From the NCBI RefSeq assembly GCF_000876015.1, contig NZ_BBQM01000020.1, forward strand, positions 239,249 through 303,248: a stretch of DNA of 64,000 bases. The letters run 5' to 3'. The notes beneath the pieces are model-generated. The model worked only from the letters and a program-made list of their open reading frames with translations. It was not told the DNA's origin and did not search any database. This document shows, piece by piece, positions 34,976 through 43,069 of the stretch; the stretch's first letter is position 1, and each line of letters begins with the position of its first letter. The stretch comes from Cupriavidus basilensis (GTDB taxonomy: Bacteria > Pseudomonadota > Gammaproteobacteria > Burkholderiales > Burkholderiaceae). The position numbers were made by a program, and so were the translations under genes.

Positions 34976-37027
34976 ATGGCTAGCATTCCGGATCTGATAC
35001 GAACCTTCCAGAGCGGTGGTCTTTCGCACGAAGAGCTGTTTGCCCGCATCGACCGCACCCTGGCCGCGGACCACGCCAGCGCGCGGCAGTTGGCGGACAT
35101 GCTCAGCGAGGAAAACACGCGCGTGCCGCTGCCGCCCGGCGTCTACGAGGAAGTGCTGCGCCGCATCGAGCGCCGCGGCGCCACGCAGTTCGAGGAAGGC
35201 GGCGAAGAAACCCGCATGGAGACCGGGCCGGCGGGCGCGCCTTTCATGTCGTCCCCGCCCGCGTCGTCTCCTTCGTCTCCTTCATCGTCCCCGGCGTCCG
35301 CCGAGGGCGCGGGCCAGGCGCTGCCCGCGGGCGAGCCGGCCAAGGGCGTGGGCGATACGCTCAACGGCCGCTTCGTGCTGGAGGAGTGCCTCGGCGTGGG
35401 TGGCATGGGCACGGTCTACAAGGCGCTCGACCTGCGCAAGCTGGAAGCCTCCGACCGCCGGCCCTACATCGCCATCAAGGTCCTCAACGTACAGTTCCGC
35501 GGCCACCCCAAATCGCTGATCGCGCTGCAGCGCGAGGCGCGCAAGGCGCAGACGCTGGCGCACCGGAACATCGTCACCGTCTACGACTTCGACCGCGACG
35601 GCTCGGTGGTCTACCTGACGATGGAGTACCTGCAGGGCAAGTCGCTCAACCGCATCCTGCGCGCGCCGGACTTCACCGGCATGCCCTATGCCAAGGCGCT
35701 GCCCATCATCACCGGCATGGCGCGCGCGCTGTCCTACGCGCACGAGCGCGGTTTCGTCCACTGCGACTTCAAGCCCGCCAACGTCTTCATCACCGATGCC
35801 GGCGAAGTGAAGGTGATCGACTTCGGCATCGCGCGCGTGTTCCAGCAGCCGGCCGACGACGCCGATCCCACCGTGTTCGACCCCGGCACGCTCGGCGGCA
35901 TGACGCCGGCCTATGCCAGCCCCGAGATGTTCGAGCACCGCGAGCCGGACCCGCGCGACGACATCTACGCGCTGGCCTGCGTGACCTACGAACTGCTCAC
36001 CGGGCGCCATCCCTACGAGCGGCTCTCGGCCAACCAGGCGCGCAGCGGCGGCCTCAAGCTGCAGCGGCCGAAACTGCTCACGCGCGGCCAGTGGCGCGCG
36101 CTGCGCGCCGCGCTGTCGTTCGACCGCGCCACGCGCACGCCCACCGTGGCGCGCTTCCTGGCTGACCTCGGCGCCGCGCGCGGCGGCATGCCGCCGCTGG
36201 CGCGCGTCGGCGCGGCGGCGCTCGCCGGCGTGCTGGTGGCCGGCGGCCTCGGCTACTTCGCGTGGCGCATGCGCGGCGCCGACACCCGGCCGCCGCCTGA
36301 GCAGGCCGCCGCCGGCGCGCCCGCGGCGCCAGCGCAGGCCCCGGCGCCGCGGGCCATGTCGATGCAGGCGGTGGCGGCGGTGCTGGCGCGCCAGCCGTGC
36401 TCGCTGCTGGCCGCCTCGGCGCGCGGCGAGCACGCGCTGCAGGTGCGCGGTTTCGTGGCCGAGCGCGTCGGCACCAGGCGGCTGCAGGAAGACCTCGGCG
36501 CGGTGCCCGGCGTGCAGGCGGTGAACCTCGACGTGCAGCCGCTCGGCGACGACAAATGCGACGTGGCGCGGCTGGTGTCGCCGTACTGGTCCGGGCGCCG
36601 CGCCGGCGACGCGCTCGCCACCATCCGCACGCGCGCGCGCAACGGGCAGCTCGGCGAAGGCACGCCGCTGGTGGTGGACATCACCACGCCGCCGTTCGAC
36701 ACCTACGTCTACGTGGACTACTACATGGCCGACGGCCGCGTCGTGCACATGGTGCCGAGCAGCCGCTCGCGCGCCAACCAGGCGCCGGCCGGCTACAGCG
36801 CGAGCGTGGGCAGCATGGGCGACTGGGTGGTGGGCAGGCCGTTCGGCACGGAGCTGATCGTGCTGCTCGCCACGCCGGCGCCGCTGTTCGACACGCTGCG
36901 GCCCGAGGCGGAGCCGCGGCAGGACTACCTGCGCGCGCTCGACCGCCAGCTCGGGCCGATGGCCGCGAAGTACGGCGAGGACCATATCGGCGCCGACATG
37001 GCCCAGATCTCCACGCACGCGCGCTGA
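34976..37027 (+). CDS. membrane Ser/Thr protein kinase with C-terminal DUF4384-like domain
   Basis: 683 residues from the ATG at 34976. After a Pro/Ser-rich linker (about 83-120) comes a Hanks-type kinase domain (about 133-400): glycine loop LGVGGMGTVY, K168, catalytic loop HCDFKPAN (D264, K266, N269), DFG at 282-284 and ASPE. The catalytic HRD is HCD, so it is a non-RD kinase. A membrane segment follows (about 411-430), then a periplasmic part ending in a DUF4384-like domain. This layout resembles PpkA of type VI secretion. With the PP2C phosphatase and FHA protein nearby, it probably controls the peptide exporter. It is convergent with the next gene (13-bp gap). Confidence 0.88.
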   Translation: MASIPDLIRTFQSGGLSHEELFARIDRTLAADHASARQLADMLSEENTRVPLPPGVYEEVLRRIERRGATQFEEGGEETRMETGPAGAPFMSSPPASSPSSPSSSPASAEGAGQALPAGEPAKGVGDTLNGRFVLEECLGVGGMGTVYKALDLRKLEASDRRPYIAIKVLNVQFRGHPKSLIALQREARKAQTLAHRNIVTVYDFDRDGSVVYLTMEYLQGKSLNRILRAPDFTGMPYAKALPIITGMARALSYAHERGFVHCDFKPANVFITDAGEVKVIDFGIARVFQQPADDADPTVFDPGTLGGMTPAYASPEMFEHREPDPRDDIYALACVTYELLTGRHPYERLSANQARSGGLKLQRPKLLTRGQWRALRAALSFDRATRTPTVARFLADLGAARGGMPPLARVGAAALAGVLVAGGLGYFAWRMRGADTRPPPEQAAAGAPAAPAQAPAPRAMSMQAVAAVLARQPCSLLAASARGEHALQVRGFVAERVGTRRLQEDLGAVPGVQAVNLDVQPLGDDKCDVARLVSPYWSGRRAGDALATIRTRARNGQLGEGTPLVVDITTPPFDTYVYVDYYMADGRVVHMVPSSRSRANQAPAGYSASVGSMGDWVVGRPFGTELIVLLATPAPLFDTLRPEAEPRQDYLRALDRQLGPMAAKYGEDHIGADMAQISTHAR

Positions 37028-37040
37028 GCGCGCGCGGCGG

Positions 37041-38999
37041 CTACTTCAGGTCGCGCGCGACGCGGAAGCCGTTCTGCGACTGGCGCACGCTGGCGCTGTA
37101 CTTGAAGCGGGTGGAGGACAGCATGTAGCTGGCGCCCTCCTGCCACGAGCCGCCGCGGATCACGCGCACGCTGCAGCCCGGCTCGTCCCAGGCCCGTCCG
37201 TCGGCCGGCGCGCCCTTGTAGGAGACGTGCCAGCAGTCGGCCACCCATTCCCACACGCTGCCGTTCACGTCGTGCAGGCCGAAGCCGTTGGCGGCGAACG
37301 AGCCGGCGTTGGCCGGCGCGTCGGCGCTCCAGGGCTCGCCGCAGTCCTTGCAGTTGGCGGTGCCCTTGCGCATCTGGTCGCCCCACCAGTAGAGCGTGGC
37401 GGTGCCGCCGCGCGCCGCGTATTCCCATTCGGCCTCGGTGGGCAGGCGGTAGCGCTTGCCGCTGGCCTTGCTCAGCCACGCCGCGTACTGCTGGGCATCG
37501 TCCCAGCTGACGTCGCGCATGGGCGCGTTGCGCGCCGCGCCGGCCACGGTGGCGATGCGCGGGCAGCCGCCGCCGTCGGCGCAGGCATTCCATTGCTCGA
37601 CCGTGACCTCGTACTTGCCGATCGCGAACGGCTGGCCGATGGCCACGTGATGGGGCGGCTTCTCGGTCGGGTCGCCGCCGTTGCTGCCCATCGTGAAGGT
37701 GCCCGCCGGCACGCTGTGCAGCACCGGGCAGGCCGGGCAGTCCTTGAGCTCGCCGGGCTTGACGTCGACCGTGACGGCGCCGCTGGCCACTTCGCGCTGC
37801 CTGATTGACGCGGACGACGCAGAGGACGCGGACGAGGGCGCGGATGCGGATGCGGATGCGGATGCGGATGTGCCGGCGGCGGGCGCCGGCTGCACCTTGC
37901 CGCTCTGCGCGCGTGCCGGCGGCGGCGCGACGGTACCCTGCGCGGTGGACGGCGCCGGCGCGGCGCGCGGCCGCTCGGCGGCAGTCCCCGCATCGGTCTT
38001 CGGCGCGCTGGCGCGCAGGCGCTCGATGCGCGCGCGCGCCAGCGGCGCGAAGCGGCCGTTGGGATAGGCCTTCAGGTAGGCCTCGTAGTCGCTGGCGAAA
38101 TTGCTGTTCTTGATCGATTCCCAGAAGGTCAGCTCGTATTGCTCGTCGCTGTCCTTGGGCAGGATGCCGCGCTGCGCGTACAGCGCCGGCGAGACCCGTG
38201 CCGGCTCGGCGGCGCCGGCCGCGGCAAGGCCGGCTGCCGCGCCGGTGGTTGCGTGCGTTGCCGCGCCGAGCGGCAACGGCGCCGCCAGCGCCGACGATAT
38301 CCACGGCTGCTGGGCGTGTGCGGTCCGCGCGCCGACGATGCGGCCGGCCTCGCGCAGCGCGGACTCGGCGTCGGCGCCGGGCGCGGCCAGCGTGCGCAGC
38401 AGCGCCGCGGTGAAGACGCCATGCCGCGCGCCGTCGCTGGCGGTGGCGCCCGGCGCGGCGGCATAGGCGATCACGGTGCCCGCGGGCGCGGCGGGCGGCG
38501 TGACGGCGGCGCCACGATAGGGATCGTCCAGGCAGGTGTCGAGGATCAGCACATTGCGCGCGCCGGGCCGCGCCGCCGGCATGCTGGCCAGCACCGCGTC
38601 CAGCGCCGTGCCCGCCGTCAGCAGGCGGTGCGGCGCGCTGCCGTCGGCATCGACCGGCAGCAGCACCGGCGTGGCACCGGCCGCGAGGCCGTGCCCGGCG
38701 AAATAGAACAGGCCCACGCCGCCGCCCGCGAGCCGCCCGCGCAACTCGGCCAGCGCGCGCGCCATGCCCGCGTGGTCGAGGTCCTCGCGCAGCATGACGT
38801 CGAAGCCGAGCGCGGCCAGCGTGTCGCGCATCGCGCGCGCGTCGCCGCGCGCGTTCGGCAGCGGGGCGCCGGCATAGGCGGCGTTGCCGATCACCAGCGC
38901 CACGCGCGCCGGCTCGCCGGGAATCTGCGTGGTCGCGGCTTCGGCGCGCACGACCGCGGCCAGGCCGACCAGGCACACGACAAGGAGGGTTCGCCACAT
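37041..38999 (-). CDS. caspase-like peptidase (C14) fused to a formylglycine-generating-enzyme-like (SUMF1) domain
   Basis: 652 residues. Signal peptide (about 1-21). Caspase-like p20 domain (about 30-260) with FYFAGHG (H103) and LILDTCLDDP (C156), the His/Cys dyad. A linker has a WESIKNS motif and a Ser/Ala run coded by GATGCG-type hexamer repeats near 37850. The C-terminal FGE-sulfatase domain (about 425-652) has the MGSNGGDPTEKPPH, RLPTEAEWEYAARGG and NGFRVARD signatures. Such fusions are known in bacteria, but substrates are mostly unknown. It sits inside the inverted-repeat-bounded segment and probably acts in the periplasm. Confidence 0.88.
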   Translation of the reverse strand: MWRTLLVVCLVGLAAVVRAEAATTQIPGEPARVALVIGNAAYAGAPLPNARGDARAMRDTLAALGFDVMLREDLDHAGMARALAELRGRLAGGGVGLFYFAGHGLAAGATPVLLPVDADGSAPHRLLTAGTALDAVLASMPAARPGARNVLILDTCLDDPYRGAAVTPPAAPAGTVIAYAAAPGATASDGARHGVFTAALLRTLAAPGADAESALREAGRIVGARTAHAQQPWISSALAAPLPLGAATHATTGAAAGLAAAGAAEPARVSPALYAQRGILPKDSDEQYELTFWESIKNSNFASDYEAYLKAYPNGRFAPLARARIERLRASAPKTDAGTAAERPRAAPAPSTAQGTVAPPPARAQSGKVQPAPAAGTSASASASASAPSSASSASSASIRQREVASGAVTVDVKPGELKDCPACPVLHSVPAGTFTMGSNGGDPTEKPPHHVAIGQPFAIGKYEVTVEQWNACADGGGCPRIATVAGAARNAPMRDVSWDDAQQYAAWLSKASGKRYRLPTEAEWEYAARGGTATLYWWGDQMRKGTANCKDCGEPWSADAPANAGSFAANGFGLHDVNGSVWEWVADCWHVSYKGAPADGRAWDEPGCSVRVIRGGSWQEGASYMLSSTRFKYSASVRQSQNGFRVARDLK

Positions 39000-39391
39000 A
39001 TGCAGGCCTTGTTCGTACCGCGCGGAAGGTCATCGCCGCGCCGCGCGCCGGCTGTGCCAGTTGTACCGGCCGTGCCGCGCGAAACGCGATGATGCCCGGC
39101 CGGTACGGCGGGGCCGCGCTGCGGGCGCAACGGCAGCATGCAGCGCGGGCGGCACCGGCCGGCTCAATCCACCATAGCACAGCGATTGTGAATCCGGAGG
39201 TGCTTTGCAGCGCCGGGTGGCGCCGCGAGCCCACCGCTTGCCGCGCGTGCCGCGCGGCCGGGTGCGCCGAGTATCTTTTTGCGTTTTTCCGTTCTAAGCT
39301 GGAGGACGAAAATGCTCGGGCGCCGGTCAGGAGCAAGAAAAAAATCCACACCGCACACGCGGCACGGATCGTCGTAGGGGAGGGCTTTCAG
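39000..39391. other. intergenic region between divergent caspase/FGE and DUF4399 genes
   Basis: 392 bp. The part before 39391 is relatively AT-rich (around 39270-39360), as expected for promoters, but no -35/-10 or -24/-12 pair stands out and no small gene is convincing. Confidence 0.4.
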
Positions 39392-39817
39392 ATGCACAGG
39401 CGAACCGTGCTCGGCACCGTGGCAGCAGCGCTGCTGGCTCCGCTGCCCTCGATCTCCTTCTCCACGCCCGCCCCGCCCAATGCCGAGGTCTACATCATCT
39501 GGCCGCCCGACGGCGCCGTGATCGACGGCGGCAAGTTCTGGGTGCGCATGGGGCTGCGCAACATGGGCGTCGCGCCCAAGGGCGTGGACATGCCGAACGT
39601 CGGCCATCATCACCTGCTGATCGATACCGACCTGCCGCCGATGGACAAGGAAATCCCCAACGACCGCAACCACCTGCACTTCGGCGCGGGCGAGACCGAG
39701 GCGCGCATCGAGCTGCCGCCGGGCAAGCACACGCTGCAACTGCTGCTTGGCGATGCCAACCACAAGCCGCACGATCCGCCGGTGTATTCGAAGAAGATCA
39801 CCATCACCGTCCGATAG
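39392..39817 (+). CDS. DUF4399 family exported protein, copy 1
   Basis: 141 residues from the ATG at 39392. N-terminal signal-like segment with MHRRTVLGTVAAALLAP (Arg pair followed by a hydrophobic run). The DUF4399 domain has GHHHLLIDTDLPPMDKEIP, DRNHLHFGAGETEA and PPGKHTLQLLLGD. The conserved histidines suggest metal binding (inference). Its paralogue follows 42 bp later. Function of the family is unknown. Confidence 0.85.
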   Translation: MHRRTVLGTVAAALLAPLPSISFSTPAPPNAEVYIIWPPDGAVIDGGKFWVRMGLRNMGVAPKGVDMPNVGHHHLLIDTDLPPMDKEIPNDRNHLHFGAGETEARIELPPGKHTLQLLLGDANHKPHDPPVYSKKITITVR

Positions 39818-39859
39818 GCCGCTGGCGGAACACGGCGGAAGAAAGTCGGGAGAAAGTCC

Positions 39860-40303
39860 ATGCGTAAGCTCATCCTGGGCGCGGCGCTCGCAGCCAGCCT
39901 GCTTCTGAACGGCGGCATGCCGGGCCATGCGGTGGCGGCGGGCCCCACGCCGGCGCCGCCCAATGCCTACCTGTACATCGGCTTCCCCAACAACAACCAG
40001 GTGCTGCCGGCCGGCAAGCCGATCAAGGTGTGGTTCGGCCTGCGCGGCATGGGAGTGGCGCCGCGCGGCGTGACGTTTCCCAACAGCGGCCATCACCACC
40101 TGCTGATCGACACCGACCTGCCGCCGATGGACAAGGAAATCCCCAACGACCGCAACCACCTGCACTTCGGCGCGGGCGAGACCGAGACCACGATCGAACT
40201 GCCGCCGGGCAAGCACACGCTGCAGTTGCTGATGGCCGACGACAAGCACATCCCGCACAACCCGCCGATCTATTCCCGGAAGATCACGATCTACGTGAAG
40301 TGA
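39860..40303 (+). CDS. DUF4399 family exported protein, copy 2
   Basis: 147 residues with a Sec-type signal peptide (about 1-28, ending near GHAVAAG). The domain is very like copy 1: identical GHHHLLIDTDLPPMDKEIP and DRNHLHFGAGETE text, so a recent tandem duplication. The sequence after it contains the right arm of the inverted repeat and the peptide genes. Confidence 0.85.
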   Translation: MRKLILGAALAASLLLNGGMPGHAVAAGPTPAPPNAYLYIGFPNNNQVLPAGKPIKVWFGLRGMGVAPRGVTFPNSGHHHLLIDTDLPPMDKEIPNDRNHLHFGAGETETTIELPPGKHTLQLLMADDKHIPHNPPIYSRKITIYVK

Positions 40304-40564
40304 GCGCGCGGCCCGCGCCGCGCGCGCCATGACCGGACCGCCGCGTCCGGCGGCGTCATTTTCCTCCCGCGCTTTTTCCCCTGTCTTCTTGCGCAAGCGC
40401 GCGCCGCGCGCACTTGTCTGCCGGCGGCAGACACCGTGGCGCGATGGTGTTGGTCCGCACCCGTCAGCGCGGCAGTGCGTGCCAGCCCCCGCGATGTGCG
40501 GCGCCGAACCGCAAACCCACATGCTGCCTGGCTTTGTGGGCAATCCGCATCGGCCCGGCCCGCC

Positions 40565-40580
40565 TTGGCACACTCCATGC
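40565..40580 (+). promoter_or_regulatory. sigma-54 (-24/-12) promoter of the right peptide genes
   Basis: TTGGCACACTCCATGC with GG at 40567-40568 and GC at 40579-40580, spacing 10 bp. It is 100 bp before peptide A and could also drive the outer membrane factor gene downstream. Confidence 0.8.
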
Positions 40581-40680
40581 GTTTGTACCTCCCGAGCGCA
40601 GCAACGATGCTCAACACCAAACGAACCGAAGTCCCAATCACCAACGGCCCAACCAGCCAACCGCTCTCAGGAGAACCACC

Positions 40681-40941
40681 ATGCAAACCACTCTCGTCAT
40701 CAAGGACCTGTCCGTCACCGAACAACTCGACGCCCGCGCCATGCGCGCCGTGCGCGGCGGCTTCGTCCCCTTCCTGCCCGTGTTCAGCGCGGTCAAGGTC
40801 GACTCCACCTTCAACGCCTCGCAACTGATCGGCCAGACCCAGAACGTGGTCAACATGAACGGCAACAACGCCGCTTTCGTCGACGGCATCCGCTCGCATG
40901 TCGACAGCACGCAGAACGCCACCAACAACATCTACCGCTAA
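40681..40941 (+). CDS. double-glycine-leader peptide A, right copy
   Basis: 86 residues; the protein is identical to the left copy as far as I can compare. Leader DLSVTEQLDARAMRAVRGG, then a core rich in Asn, Gln, Ser and Thr. RBS AGGAG. It precedes peptide B and the TolC-like gene, in the same direction. Confidence 0.8.
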   Translation: MQTTLVIKDLSVTEQLDARAMRAVRGGFVPFLPVFSAVKVDSTFNASQLIGQTQNVVNMNGNNAAFVDGIRSHVDSTQNATNNIYR

Positions 40942-40992
40942 GCCAGTCCCGGCCCACGCGCACGCACTCTCACCGAACCCAGGAGCACTGCC

Positions 40993-41261
40993 ATGACTAC
41001 CATCCCTCGCCATCAAGGACCTGTCCGTCACCGAACAACTCGATGCCCGCGCCATGCGCGCCGGTGCGCGGCGGCACGGTCTTCCTGCCCGTCCTGCCCG
41101 TGTTCAGCGCGGTCAAGATCGACTCGACCTTCAATGCCTCGCAACTGATCGGCCAGACCCAGAACGTGGTCAACATGAACGGCAACAACACGGCCTTCGC
41201 CGACGGCATCCGCTCGCACGTCGACAGCACCCAGAACGCCACCAACAACATCTATCGCTGA
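40993..41261 (+). pseudogene. double-glycine-leader peptide B, right copy (two frameshifts)
   Basis: ATG at 40993 with AGGAG. Compared with the left copy it has an extra C after the fourth codon (ATCCCTCGCC) and another in the leader end (GCGCGCCGGTGCG), giving 269 bp against an expected 267. Downstream of the second insertion the frame again reads VRGGTVFLPVLPVFSAVKID and the Asn-rich core. The left copy has a different lesion. Either both are decayed or the repeat was sequenced with indel errors. Confidence 0.75.
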
Positions 41262-41432
41262 ATGCCGCCGCGTCCCGCCCGCCATGTCGGGCGGGACGCG
41301 CGCAAGGCGTTTCGCGCCGCCGCCGGGCAAGGCCGCCAGCCTGCAATTTCGGGTTGGATCGCGCCGCGGGCGGATACACAATGAATGCACAGCGTATGGC
41401 GAGACCAGCCTGGTTCCTCGCGGGAGACGATC

Positions 41433-42902
41433 GTGCCTTGCTTGCCTACTCCGTTCGTCGCGCGCGCCGCGCGCGCCACCCTGCTGACGGCGCTGGGGCT
41501 GGTACTGGCGCTGGCCGGCTGCGCCGATTTCCGCCCGCCCGTGTACCAGCGCCCCGACACCCCGGCCAAGCCCGAATGGTCGCGCCAGGGCGCGATCACG
41601 GTGTCGCCGGCGGACACCATCGTGCCGAACTGGTGGCAGGCCTTCCGCGATCCGTATCTCGACGGCCTGGTCGACAAGGCCATCGCCGGCAACTACGACA
41701 TCAAGGTGCTGGCCGCGCGCATCAAGGTGGCGGGCGCGCAGATCGCCGAAGTCAGGGCGGGCGCGCTGCCGGTCTTCGACGTGGGCGCCGGCGTGAGTTT
41801 CGACAAGACCACCGGGCAGTCGCTGAGCCGGACCTACAACCTCGGCACCCAGGTCAACTGGGACATCGACATCTGGGGCAAGGTCGAGAAGGGCGTGCAG
41901 GCCCAGAAGGCGGAGTTCAACGCCACCGAGGCGGACTGGCGTGCGGGCTACCTCACCCTGGTGTCGGCCGTGTCGACCACCTATTTCCAGATCCTGCAGT
42001 TCGACGAGCAGAGCGAGCAGCAGGCGCGCACGCTGGCCCGCAACAAGCAGATCCTCGTCACCTACCAGGCCATGTTCCAGAACGGCCTGATTCCCCAGGT
42101 CCGCGTGATGCAGCAGCAGGCCGAGATCAACCGCCTGACCAAGGACCTGCTGGAGCTGCGCCGCGGGCGCGATCTCTCCGAGAACGCGCTGGGCACGCTG
42201 GTGGGCGTGCCGGCGGGCGTGTTCAAGGTGCCGGCCGGGCGCTTGCAGGAGCGCGTGCAGCTGCCGCCGGTGCCGGCCGGGCTGCCGTCGCAGCTGCTGT
42301 CGCGCCGCCCGGATATCGTGGCGGCGGAGTACCGCGTGCTCGAGTCGTACAACCTGGTCGGCCAGGCGCGGCTGGCGCAACTGCCCAGCCTGAGCCTCAC
42401 GGGGCGCGGCGGCACCTCCAGCTTCGCGCTGACCGACCTGCTCAAGTCCTTCACCTTCGGCTTCATGCCGAGCATCAACCTGCCGATGCTGGACCCGGGC
42501 GTGCGCGCCCGCGTGAAGACCTCCGAGGCGCAGACCAAGGTGGCCGAGAGCGAATACGGCCGCACCGTCATCACCGCGTTCGAGGAAGTGGAGAATGCGC
42601 TGGTCAACGTGGAGGCGCACAGGAAGCAGCGCGTGGAACTGCAGCAGCAGGTGGCGCAGTTGCGCGTGGTCTCGGCGCAGATCGAGGCGCAGCTCAAGGA
42701 GGGCGTGGTGTCGCAGCTCGACGTGTTCGAGGCCGAGCGTTCGCTGCTCGGCGCGCAGCTCGAGTTGTTGGCCAATCACCAACAGATCCTCGCCGACACT
42801 GTCACCCTCTACAAGGCGCTCGGCGGCGGGTGGCCCAGCGTGGCCGTGGCCAACGCGCCCGGCGACGGACCGCGGCAGGTGTCGCAGCAGGACGCGAAAT
42901 AG
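41433..42902 (+). CDS. TolC/NodT-family outer membrane factor of the peptide export system
   Basis: 489 residues from a GTG at 41433 with GGGAG upstream; the frame is open to 41385. Lipoprotein signal with lipobox LAGC. Two OEP domains follow, with NWWQAFRDPYLDGLVDKAI, SRRPDIVAAEYRVLESY and the C-terminal EGVVSQLDVFEAERSLLGAQ visible. It should form the outer membrane duct for the HlyD/ABC pair encoded at 45684-50987. It lies 171 bp after peptide B and may be co-transcribed from the sigma-54 promoter. Confidence 0.9.
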   Translation: MPCLPTPFVARAARATLLTALGLVLALAGCADFRPPVYQRPDTPAKPEWSRQGAITVSPADTIVPNWWQAFRDPYLDGLVDKAIAGNYDIKVLAARIKVAGAQIAEVRAGALPVFDVGAGVSFDKTTGQSLSRTYNLGTQVNWDIDIWGKVEKGVQAQKAEFNATEADWRAGYLTLVSAVSTTYFQILQFDEQSEQQARTLARNKQILVTYQAMFQNGLIPQVRVMQQQAEINRLTKDLLELRRGRDLSENALGTLVGVPAGVFKVPAGRLQERVQLPPVPAGLPSQLLSRRPDIVAAEYRVLESYNLVGQARLAQLPSLSLTGRGGTSSFALTDLLKSFTFGFMPSINLPMLDPGVRARVKTSEAQTKVAESEYGRTVITAFEEVENALVNVEAHRKQRVELQQQVAQLRVVSAQIEAQLKEGVVSQLDVFEAERSLLGAQLELLANHQQILADTVTLYKALGGGWPSVAVANAPGDGPRQVSQQDAK

Positions 42903-42927
42903 CCGCGCTGCGCGCGCGGCCGCGCGA

Positions 42928-42955
42928 TTGACTACCGGCGGGCCTGGCCTACTAT
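42928..42955 (+). promoter_or_regulatory. candidate sigma-70 promoter of the FHA-HlyD-PpiC-ABC-activator operon
   Basis: TTGACT (42928-42933), 16-bp spacer and TACTAT (42950-42955), about 115 bp upstream of the FHA gene. Confidence 0.6.
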
Positions 42956-43069
42956 GTCCTTGTCAGCACGTTCCCGGCGCGGCGGCCTGCGGGCCCGCCC
43001 CGCCGCCATGAAAAATGGCTTGCCGCCGGCGCACGCGCATGGCCCAAGCGCTGTTGGTGGTAGCGAAAC

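Larger units (their letters stand above)
40493..41261. repeat. right arm of the 0.77-kb inverted repeat
   Basis: Matches 33930-34695 in reverse orientation. Homology begins at GATGTGCGGCGCC and ends just after the stop of peptide B. It carries the sigma-54 promoter and both peptide genes, but not the full upstream GTTGGC/GCCAAC pair of the left side, only a single GTTGG near 40449. The arm fills most of the 376-bp gap between the DUF4399 gene and peptide A. Confidence 0.9.

Noticed and set aside
40329..41261. 310-codon plus-strand frame through the peptide genes
   Set aside because: Its first part is the wrong frame of peptide A; only the last 60 codons are the core of frameshifted peptide B.
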